From assembly GCA_009763385.1 (NCBI GenBank), contig CM019824.1, forward strand, positions 157,908,357 through 157,972,356: DNA of 64,000 nucleotides, given 5' to 3'. A program made the position numbers and the translations under genes. Under the pieces are notes generated by a model. It was given only the letters and a program-made list of their open reading frames with translations, ran no database searches and had not been told where the DNA came from. Positions 54,582 to 64,000 of this stretch are shown here, in pieces. The DNA is from Coix lacryma-jobi var. lacryma-jobi. Its lineage: Eukaryota > Streptophyta > Magnoliopsida > Poales > Poaceae. Each line of letters starts with the position of its first letter. Positions within the stretch are counted from its first letter, which is position 1.

Positions 54582-55012
54582 GAAATACTAGTATGCATAG
54601 GTTGGTAACTAGACTTTCATACTTCCAAGTGAATCTAGTACTCTCTTTACTTATAATGTTGATCTCACATGGTACTTGAGTTTTTGATGTATGTCTAGTT
54701 ACCTATGGTGCTAAAGATGATATATATTCGCAACTCCGATGGTATCACGCTTCAAAGGTCCATTCTATATACTTTAGCATCATTTGATAGTAGTAGCTCA
54801 CCCACAATGTCTATTTATGCATATGTGAGAAATTGTACCAAACTCATATGTCACATATGTAGGGGGGAGTTAGTACTATCAAAACCGAATTTGAAATGCT
54901 TGTCCAACTCTTATTCATGATCTAAATGCATGGGCAAACATCTCAAGTTCACAAATTAAATTCATTTCATATCTTTGTGATGGTTGTCATCAATTACCAA
55001 AAAGGAGGAGAT
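54582..55012 (+). mobile_element. 3' internal end of an upstream Sirevirus, truncated
   Basis: Non-coding. It has a purine tract AGGGGGGAG near 54860 and ends TGTCATCAATTACCAAAAAG plus GAGGAGAT, which is the sequence that precedes the 3' LTR of Sirevirus B as well (40614-40640). It therefore belongs upstream of a 3' LTR; the rest of that element is missing. Confidence 0.75.
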
Positions 55013-57169
55013 TGAAAGCTCTAGTTTGGTTTTGGATAATTGATGACACCTATGTGTACTAACTATTGCAAAGAGTATTGTGATATGAGATAGGTTGGTA
55101 CACGCCAAGTGATGGAGCTAGAGAATTATCATGGTAATGGAGGTGAACAAAAATATGATATCCACGTGCTCCGTCTTGGAAAAGAATAAAGAGAAAAATA
55201 AAATCCTATGGGCTCAAGGCAAAGGTATAAAAATAGGATATTTGTTTTTGCCGGTCAAGGCACTATAGAGAGTGTGACCGGATTTAAGCTAGATAACCGT
55301 ACTACAAAGAGAAAAAATCTTTAATTACAATAGTTATCTAGTGCCACTAAGTGTGAGTCTCTTTTGCATATGCATACGCTTAGTGATGTGGTGAGATGCA
55401 TGAGGAAGCCTGAAAATTATTTATGAAAATGCTAACTTTAGTGTCAATTTATTTTGGTATACTGTGTTGAAGTTAGCACCTGGAAAGGCACGAAAATGTG
55501 TAGTTTTTTATTAGTTTGTTGTCCAGTAAAAGCAACTACAAAAATGGAGTTGGATCTGGTCCAATTTGGTTTTCGGACTGGTCTGTTTTTGCTATGATAG
55601 AGAGGGAATAGACTGGTCCTTTTTGAGATTTTGACTCGTCCGTTTTAGCTCTCAAACTGGTCCGAACCTGCTGCTGAAATATAAAAAAAGGGAGAAAGAA
55701 TGGGTGGTATGTACTACTTGCATGCGTGTTGACTAAAATGGGCAGGCTCCTATAGCTTGTCAGAGGCATGCATGTTCAGAAGGAGTGGCTTGGTCCATTC
55801 GTTCTTTTAAAGAGAGAGAGAGTTTTTGTTGTGCATGCAAATGAGAGAGAGTGCAAAGAGCCTGTGCTGGAAGTGGAGGCAGGAAGCTTCCTTGAAGCTT
55901 CATGGTTCTCCTTGCCCGTTGCCTTTTCTGCTGTGGTGCTGATCGTTGGTGGAGGAGGACCCGTTCGTCAGTAACTATGGGTGTATGGAGTGGCCAGGTT
56001 GTGCATGTATGTGTGGGGTGGCTTGTGACCGTTGGGAGCCTTTGGCCAAAGAGTTAAGGCAGCGCCTCCTCCCAGTGCTCGATAGCTTTCTCACTAACTC
56101 TTTTACCTCTCTGTCTGTTGTCTGCTGCTAACTGAAGAACACGAACACAGAAAGCTCTCCTTCTTCCTCTCTCTCACTCTCAGTGATTTGAGCTCGATTC
56201 CTGTGAGAGTTTGGGTGCTCTAGCGTCGATCTAGAGAGCTGCAAGAAATCCACCTCCCTCTCCTCTCCACTCTCAGCTCAGTGCTAATTTTTAGAGAGGA
56301 TTTTGAGGGAAACCCTAGGTGCATTTGAGATTGCATATTCTTGTGGCACTAGGTGATTATTGCAATTGTGGATTTCTTATTACTCTTGGTGACTTCCGTC
56401 ACCTAGAGGATTGGAGGTGGATTGATTGGTGAGTGGATTTGGTGATTGTGTCCAACCCCAATCAAGGAGATATTTGTGAGGGGTTGTTGTGGTTCCCCGG
56501 CGGAGTGCCAAATTCCAACTTTAGTGAATTGCTTGTGTCATTCAACTTCTCTCCATTGGTAGGTTCTTGTGGCGCCTATTGAGAGGCTCGGTGTGTGATA
56601 CCGATTAGCCACCGAACCACGTGGTATAGAGGGACACAACGGGGACTAGCTTGCCGGCAAGCAAGTGAACCTCGGGAGGAAAATTAATTGTGTCATATCT
56701 TATCTCCCTGTAAATTGAATTGATTCATATTTATCTCATTGGAATTAATTATTTGGTGATTGGCATCATCCTCTACTCTTCACCGTCGGTATTGAAATTA
56801 TTTATCTCTTTTTCATACTTGCTATTTGTATACCTTGTGTAGTAGTAGTGATAAATTGCAAGTAGAGTAACACAACATATTTAGTTGATTTATTTTATTC
56901 TCTAGACTGCTCTCTAGTGTAAAAGTAGTGACATAGTGTTGAGCTATTTATTTATCTTGTTAGCTTTCTAACTAGATAAAGTAGAGACATAGCAATTGTG
57001 TGCCATAGAGATATGAAATTACTAGAATTGCAAATAGGTGGCTTGCCTAACATTTAGAGCTAGAGCAAACCACATTTTGGCCTTTTGTAATACTAATACT
57101 ATGCTCTAGTGAGATTGTAGAATTTTTATTTAGGCTATTCACCCCCCTCTAGCCAATTAGGACCTTTCA
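55013..57169 (+). repeat. Sirevirus C LTR (shared)
   Basis: 2157 bp with ends TGAAAGCTCTAG...GGACCTTTCA. It is preceded by a polypurine tract and followed by a primer site, so by context it is both a 3' LTR and a 5' LTR. A CT-rich transcribed part occupies about 56090-56300. Confidence 0.88.
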
Positions 57170-57229
57170 AGTGGTATCGGAGCCGTGGTCACCATAATTA
57201 GCAAGGCTTAACAACCTCGGTGTCAAGAA

Positions 57230-59286
57230 ATGGCTCAAATAGTGTTTAACCATGTGGCGGGGGCAAACCACCGTTCTTTGATGGCACAAGCTCATTTGAT
57301 TATTGGAAGAGAAAGATGAAAATGTATCTTGGTTCAATTCATCCTAAAATATGGGAGGTCACCGAAAATGATTTTGTTGTGCTTGATGCCGCCTCAACCA
57401 CACCAAGAGAGCAAGAGAACTTGCAATGCAATACTATGGCTCTCAACACTTTGTATAATGGTATGGATTCAAAAGTGTTTGAACAAATAAAAGATCTTGA
57501 GAGAGCAAGTGAAGTGTGTACAAGATTGGAAGAAACATATGAGGGCACTACAACCGTGAAGACAGCAAAGCTTTATATGCTCAAGCATCAACTCTCTAAT
57601 TTCAAGATGAAGGATGATGAGAGCATTCCGGAGATGTTCTACCGGTTGCAAGTGATTATTAATGATCTCAAGGCTTTGGGTGAGAAGACAAAAGATGAAG
57701 ATTTCTCTCACAAATTTTTGATGTGCTTGCCCAAGAAATTCAAGATGTTGAGAACTATCATGTTTAGAGGAGGCTTGAAGGGCAACTCTCCAAATGAGGT
57801 ACTTGGAGATGTCATGACCGAGGAGGAGTACAACAGGATAGTGATGATGAGAATGAAAAGAAGAAGGATGAAGACAAAAAGAAGAAAAGTATGGATTTCA
57901 AGACCTAAGCTTCTTCCTCCAAGAACAAGGACAAGGGCACAAGGCAAAGAAAGAAGAATCAAGTGAAGGTGAAGGCTCTACCATGGATAGTGATGATGAG
58001 AATCTAGCTCTCTTTGTTCGCAAGTTTGGCAAAATGATGAAGAAGAAGGGCTATGGTGCAAGAAAGAGAAGAGACAACTTCAAGAATAAGAACTTTGTGA
58101 GGTTATGTTACAAGTGCAAGAGCCCGGATCATGTTGTTGCGGATTGCCCCTATGCTAGTGATAATGAAGAAGATAAAAAGAAAAGCAAGAATGAGAACAA
58201 AGACAAGAAGGAGAAATATGTATTCAAGAAAAATAAGAAGGGTGGTTCATATGTTGTCACATGGGATAGTGATGCCTCAGCCGATAATGATGATGATGAT
58301 GACAAGGCATCCAAAAAGAAAGCATTGGCTACCTTCACCAACAACAAGCTAGTCTTCTCTATTTGACTCACCATCATGCTTCATGGCCAAGGGCCCTAAG
58401 GTAAAATATGATGATGATGATGATAGAGATGATAATGATAATGCTAATGCTAGTGATGATGATGATGAACCTAGTATAGAACAACTTATGGACATGCTAG
58501 AACAAGCCGAATACCTTATTAGATCTAAAAGCAAGAAGTGTAAAGAATTGTCTAAGAAGTTAAAGGATCTTGAACAATCCTTTAATGAGCTAAGTGCATC
58601 TCATGAGAATCTAAAGGAAGACCATGAGGAACTTGAGAAGGCTCGCACTAAGCTTGAAAAAGCTCACTCTTTGCTCCTTAGTGAAAATAAGGAAAAGGTT
58701 GTTGTATCATGTGATGTGGGATTAACTTGTGATATAATTGATGAATCTTTTTACAAACCTATTGTTATGTCACCTTCTAATCCTTCATGTAGCACTTCAA
58801 TATCTACTCCTACCTCACTTAGTGATGATTTTACTTGTGATGCTACATTAATGGTAGAGAATGATAACTTAAAGAAAGAGGTAGATAAGCTCACTACTGC
58901 TTTAGGTAATGCATATGGTGGTGATGCCCGCTTGCTAAAGTGCTTGGGTAGCCAAAGGTTCTCTCATGCAAAAGAGGGATTAGGCTACACCCCCAAGAAA
59001 GGCAAGACGGCCTTTGTTACTCATAAAGCTAGCTTTGTGAGGAACAATGGTCGGTTTTGCTCTAATTGCAAGCAAGTTGGGCATGTAGAAAACCATTGCA
59101 AAAACAAAATGAAGAAACAAACCTTTGCATCTTCCATTATATTTGATTCTTGCTATATGCTTACTAAAGGTGAGAATGGTATCAAGGTCAAGTACATTGG
59201 TGCACCCATGCTTGGCCCAAAGAAGAAGGCTATTTGGGTGCCCAAAAGCTTGGTCACTGACCTTGGAGGACCCAAACAAGTATGGG
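57230..59286 (+). pseudogene. Sirevirus C gag (at least three frameshifts)
   Basis: Gag starts at the ATG at 57230. A frameshift near 57260 falls in the FFDG motif, then KRKMKMYLGSIHPKIWEVTE onward reads well to about 57835. Frame changes follow near 57840-57980 and 58360. The first CCHC knuckle CYKCKSPDHVVADC is at about 58106-58147. An Asp-rich stretch and coiled coil (58400-58700) follow. A second knuckle-like CSNCKQVGHVENHC is at about 59059-59100, unusual in that most Copia Gags have one. The frame is then cut at 59287 by solo LTR E. Confidence 0.83.
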
Positions 59287-60637
59287 TGTAAGTGCATCAA
59301 ATCCTAGTTGTGGGTTTTGGTGATTAGATGATGAAACATATAAAGAGCTAATGATGTTTCATGAGATTTTCAGTTATAAATCTTTGTGAAAAGTGCAAAA
59401 GAATCATGTGACCCCTCAATTATTGATTCGAAGAAAGATGCGGTGCCATGCTTCAAATTTGAGAGAAGTTCGTTTTAATTTCAATTTCATTTAAACTTCT
59501 CTTGAGTTTAGGATGTCGTACTATAAAGAGGGATTGAAATCATATTACTTGCAAGTGTCTTAAGTGCTCATTTGATCATCCCTAAATTTTCTAGACATCC
59601 TTCAAGAATACCTTCTAAATTTCTTTTGTTCATATTGATAAGCTCCAATAGAGAACCTCTCCCTGGATATTTTTCACTCCCTACCTAGATATTCCAACTA
59701 TCACCAGGTCTCTTGTTTCTGACCTTCCAGTGAACCCTCCACCAGATATATTTCCCTCCCTACCCGAAAATTCTGGTTGAAACCAAATCCAAGCACCAAC
59801 GGTATGTTCGCTGTTGAAATTTGAGTGGAGCTGCTCTCTTCTCCTACATGCTTGCTCATTTCATTCACTAGACTCTTGGGAAAAGGCTTGGCTCTCTCTC
59901 TCTCTTTTTTAGCTCCCACACTCTCTCACTCTCTTGCTTAGATCCCCATCTTTGTGAGTGAGATTGGAGTGAGCTCTTCGTGGATTTCGTCTCCGAGAGT
60001 AAGATCCTTCTCTTGAGCACTTGTGACACCCGCCAGTGATTTGATTTTCGCTCTTTTACTCTTGGGTTCTTGGAACCCTAGCTAGCTAGGCGTTGCCCGG
60101 TGACACCCTTGATTCATGCTTGTGAGGGTGCCCGGGAAGTTTGTATTACCCTTTGATTCTAGTGGAAAGCTCGGGCTTGATCTTTGTGGTCGCTTGGGAA
60201 GAGGGGAGTTGAAAGAGACTCTAAGGACCTTTGTGGTCGCCTCAACAACGAGGACATAGGCACAACTTTGTGGGGTGGCCGAACCTCGGGATAAATCTTG
60301 TGTCTACTTGTGCTTGTGACTCGTGATTGATATATTTGTTGTGGAGAATCGAATCATATTGTGTGTAGGTGGCGAAGCAAGCAAAAGGCGTGAAATTACA
60401 ACTTCTACTCTACTTGTGTGGTGAACTAATTTTAGTTATTGAGCAATTCAATTCTTAATTTGTTAAGATCACTACTCTCCGGGATTCAGAATTTTGGTCC
60501 TCATCGGAATTTGTGGACAAGTCCATAAATTCCCCTTAGGACCGTATATTCTGATACCCATGATTTAATCCGCTGCAATAGTTTGTAAATTTCAGATTAC
60601 GCCTATTCACCCCCCTCTAGGCATTTCGATCCTTTCA
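59287..60637 (+). mobile_element. Solo LTR E, Sirevirus type, duplication ATGGG
   Basis: 1351 bp with ends TGTAAGTGCATC...CGATCCTTTCA and perfect target duplication ATGGG (59282-59286, 60638-60642). There is no internal domain. It splits the WVPK motif at the end of Sirevirus C gag. Its start aligns with that of the B LTR, and it lacks the GGTAGTACC palindromes. Confidence 0.93.
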
Positions 60638-60671
60638 ATGGGTACCTAAGAAACATTAAATTGTTTTGTAG

Positions 60672-63600
60672 GTTAATTATAAAGCCGGAGGAAGGCATTG
60701 GGTTCTTGATAGTGGGTGCTCTCAACACATGACCGGTGATAGTAAAATGTTCAACTCTCTCTCATCAAGTGGCAATGACTATGATTCTATCACTTTTGGT
60801 GACAATAGCAAAGGCAAAGTAAAGGGGCTTGGTAAGATTGCAATATCAAATGACTTGAGTATTTCAAATATGCTACTAGTAGAGAGCTTGAACTTCAATC
60901 TATTGTCGGTAGCTCAACTTTGTGATCTTGGTTTCAAATGCATATTTGGTGTTGATGATGTAGAGATCATAAGTGTAGATGGTTCTAACTTGATATTCAA
61001 AGGCTTTAGATATGAGAACCTCTACTTGGTTGATTTTGGTGCTAGTGAAACTCAATTATCAACATGCTTGCTCACTAAATCTAGTATAGGTTGGCTTTGG
61101 CATCGAAGGCTTGGTCATGTTGGCATGAAACAATTAAACAAGCTAGTGAAGCATAACTTGGTTAGAGGCTTGAAAGATGTTGAATTTGAAAAAGACAAGT
61201 TATGTAGTGCATGTCAAGCCGGCAAACAAGTTGGAAACACTCATACTAAAAAAGAGCATCATGAGTACTTGCAAGGCATTTGAATTGTTGCACATGGACT
61301 TGTTTGGACCAACCACTTACACAAGTATTGGAGGTAACAAATATGGATTTGTCATTGTGGATGATTTCACTAGATATACTTGGGTGTTCTTTCTTAGTGA
61401 TAAAAGTGATGCATATTCAACTTTCAAATCTTTTGTCAAGAGAGTTTGCAATGAATTTGAAACAACTATCAAAAGAGTTAGAAGTGACAATGGTAGTGAA
61501 TTCAAGAACACTAGAGTTGATGAATTATGTGATGAATATGACATTAAACATCAATTCTCTCCCAAGTACACACCTCAATCCAATGGCTTGGTAGAGAGGA
61601 AGAATAGAACTCTTATTGATATGGGTAGATCAATGTTGAGTGAATATGATGTTAGTCATTCTTTTTGGGCCGAAGCAATCAACACGGCTTGCTACTACAT
61701 AAATAGACTCTATTGCCATCCTATGTTGGAAATGACCCCATATGAACTCTTGAGTGGAAGAAAGCCCAATATTGCATACTTTCGGGTTTTTGGTTGCAAA
61801 TACTATATTCTCAAGAAGGGCACTAGATTGAGCAAATTTGAGAAGAAGTGTGATGAAGGTTTCTTGCTTGGTTATTCTACAACTAGCAAAGCATATAGAG
61901 TATGGAATCTGGGAAGTGGTCAATTGGAAGAAGTTCATGATGTGGAATTTGATGAAACCAATGGGGCACAAGAACAAGAAGAAAATCTTGATGATGTGAG
62001 AGGATCTCAATTAGTGAATGCTATGAAGAACATGGACATTGGTGATATTAGGCCAAAGCAAGTGATTGATATTCAAGATGACAAAGATCAAGTGCTCCCT
62101 TCTCCTATTGTGCAAACTAGTGGTTCTCTAGTGCAAGATCAAAAAGATGATGGTGCTAGTTCATCTCAAAGGGTTCAATCCAATGTGCAAGCTAATGCAA
62201 GTCAACAAGTTCAAGTGCTCCAACCCACTCATATTGCAAGAGATCATCCCCTAGACCGTGTAATTGATGATATTACAAGTGGTGTGCAAACAAGATCAAG
62301 ATTGGCATCTTTTTGTGAACATTATTCATTTGTATCATCCATTGAGCCTACAAGAATAGATGAAGCTTTGGAAGATGTTGATTGGGTAAATGCTATGCAT
62401 GAAGAATTAAACAATTTCACAAGGAACCAAGTTTGGGAATTGGTAGAAAGACCAAAGAATCATAATGTGATAGGTACCAAGTGGGTGTTTAGAAACAAGC
62501 GAGATCAAGATGGCATAGTTGTGAGAAACAAAGCAAGACTAGTTGCTCAAGGTTACACCCAAATTGAGGGTCTTGACTTTGGTGAGACTTATGCACCGGT
62601 TGCAAGATTAGAGGCAATTAGAATCCTATTAGCCTATGCTTGTGCCCACAACATCAAGCTCTATCAAATGGATGTGAAGAGTGCATTCTTAAATGGCTAC
62701 ATAAATGAGCTAGTGTATGTTGAACAACCTCCTGGTCTTGAAGATAAGAAGAAGCCCGACCATGTTTACAAGTTGAAGAAGGCATTGTATGGCTTGAAGC
62801 AAGCACCTAGAGCATGGTATGAGAGATTGAGATATTTCTTACTCTCTAAAGGGTTCAAAATGGGAAAGGTAGACACTAATCTCTTCACTAAAAAGATTGG
62901 AAGTGATTTGTTTGTGTTGCAAATCTATGTTGATGATATCATATTTGGCTCGACAAATCAAGACTATTGTGAAGAATTTCGGAAAATGATGGCAAATGAA
63001 TTTGAGATGTCCATGATTGGAGAACTTAGCTACTTTCTTGGTCTCCAAATTAAACAAATGAAGAGTGGCACATTTATTAGTCAAGGAAAGTACATACGGA
63101 ACATGATAAAGAAATTTGGCTTGCAAGATGCTAAATCAATTAGTACACCTATGGGCACCAATGGTCATTTAGATAGTGATGCAAGTGGCAACATGGTTGA
63201 TCAAAAGCTCTATCGGTTTATGATTGGATGTTTGCTATATGTTACCGCTTCTAGACCGGATGTCATGTTTAGTGTGTGCATGTGTGCAAGATTTCAAGCC
63301 TCTCCAAGAGAAAGTCATTTGATGGCTACAAAGAGAATTTTGAGGTACTTGAAGCATACACAAAATGTTGGATTGTGGTATCCCGAGGGGTCAAACTTTG
63401 AATTAATTGGATATTCGGACTCCGACTATGCGGGTTGCAAAGTGGATAGAAAGAGCACTAGTGGCACATGTCAACTACTTGGAAGATCACTCGTGTCTTG
63501 GTCATCAAAGAAGCAAAATAGTGTGGCACTCTCTACCGCCGAAGTCGAATATATTAGTGTTGGTAGTTGTTGTGCTCAATTGTTGTGGATGAAAGCTACT

Positions 63601-63879
63601 TTGGATGATTTTGGGATCCAATTCAAGGAAGTGCCATTGCTATGTGATAATGAAAGTGCAATCAAGCTTACCAATAACCCGGTTCAACATTCTAGAACCA
63701 AGCACATTGACATTAGACATCATTTTATTAGAGATCACCAACAAAAAGGGGATATATCAATTGAGAGTGGTGGCACCGATGATCAACTAGCGGATATATT
63801 CACTAAGCCACTTGATGAGAAGAGATTTTGCAAGTTAAGAAATGAATTGAACATTATTGATTTCTCCAATATGAGTTGA
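60672..63879 (+). pseudogene. Sirevirus C pol (one frameshift near 61270)
   Basis: The protease WVLDSGCSQHMTG is at about 60702-60740. The integrase zinc motif is WHRRLGHVGM...CSACQAGKQ, with a frameshift near 61270. From there to 63879 about 870 codons are unbroken: integrase D (HMDLFGPTTY), D (RSDNGSEF) and E (SNGLVERKN); reverse transcriptase KARLVAQGYTQIEGLDF and YVDDIIFGS (about 62930); RNase H GYSDSDYAGC, LSTAEVEYISV and DNESAIKLT; ending DQLADIFTKPLD and LNIIDFSNMS. All catalytic residues I can check are present. Of the three Sirevirus pols in the window it is the least damaged. Confidence 0.9.
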
Positions 63880-64000
63880 GCACACCCCATATATATATGA
63901 CATGCCTCTCCTTCGACAACGTAAGGTAAAGTTGGTTGACATAGCGAAAAAATGACGTCCTGGCTCTTTCCCTGGATTGTGATTAAAATGTCGTTCTAGC
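63880..64000 (+). other. Start of Sirevirus C 3' non-coding domain
   Basis: AT-rich sequence after the pol stop codon, with an ATATATAT run. Nothing else is recognised before the window ends. Confidence 0.7.

Larger units (their letters stand above)
57170..64000 (+). mobile_element. Sirevirus C internal domain, runs off the window
   Basis: The primer site TGGTATCGGAGCC (57172-57184) is followed by gag, solo LTR E, pol and the start of the 3' non-coding domain. The 3' LTR is outside the window, so age and target duplication cannot be judged. Confidence 0.88.

Overview
The window reads as retrotransposon-packed intergenic DNA of a grass. The evidence is the set of element types: Sirevirus-type Copia elements with TGAAAG...TTTCA LTRs and an iMet primer site, Tekay/Del-like LTRs starting TGTAACACCCC, a Cassandra element carrying 5S rRNA sequence, and GTTTGGAT-type MITEs. 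Host first exons are GC-rich. A panicoid grass is my inference; no species can be named. Only two host genes are visible, both between 12.9 and 15.3 kb. One is an intact single-exon GeBP/DUF573 transcription-factor gene on the minus strand (12940-13908). The other, divergently oriented, is a 2-oxoglutarate/Fe(II) dioxygenase gene of which only the first 184 codons survive (14736-15287), because a Copia element inserted exactly there.

Layout. 1-6776 and 12037-12939: AT-rich intergenic or intron-like DNA with a hAT-like end, MITE remnants, an LTR-plus-primer-site relic and small tandem duplications. 6777-12031: a complete young Copia element (minus strand), LTRs identical, target duplication GTAGC. 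15288-20301: a second Copia element (minus), 3' LTR and pol intact, gag cut off. 20302-24278: a minus-strand Gypsy-type LTR, itself hit by a solo LTR (20315-21696, duplication AAGGG). 24279-54423: one Sirevirus (A), about 9.8 kb without its insertions. It was invaded by Cassandra (25464-26229, ATGGG), a complete 13.2-kb Sirevirus B (29419-42591), a Sirevirus solo LTR D (46486-49068, CCTGG) and a Tekay-like solo LTR (49159-52918, GTTGG). 54424-54581: a stub of a second A copy. 54582-64000: the tail of one element, a shared LTR, then Sirevirus C running out of the window, with a solo LTR E (59287-60637, ATGGG) in its gag.

Most worth a second look. (1) An uninterrupted 682-codon ORF lies downstream of the broken pol of Sirevirus B. 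Its leader is bracketed by the same palindromes as the LTR and its ATG abuts a 3' splice-site consensus. (2) Seven hairpins with a near-constant loop and compensated stems form an array in the LTR of Sirevirus A; two later elements inserted in or beside it. (3) A Gypsy-type LTR without matching flanks joins two unrelated elements and marks a deletion that removed the rest of the dioxygenase gene from this locus. (4) Two successive LTRs are each shared by an upstream and a downstream internal domain.

The elements do not cooperate in a pathway. The picture is serial nesting followed by LTR-LTR recombination (four solo LTRs plus one mismatched LTR), with host genes as bystanders or casualties.
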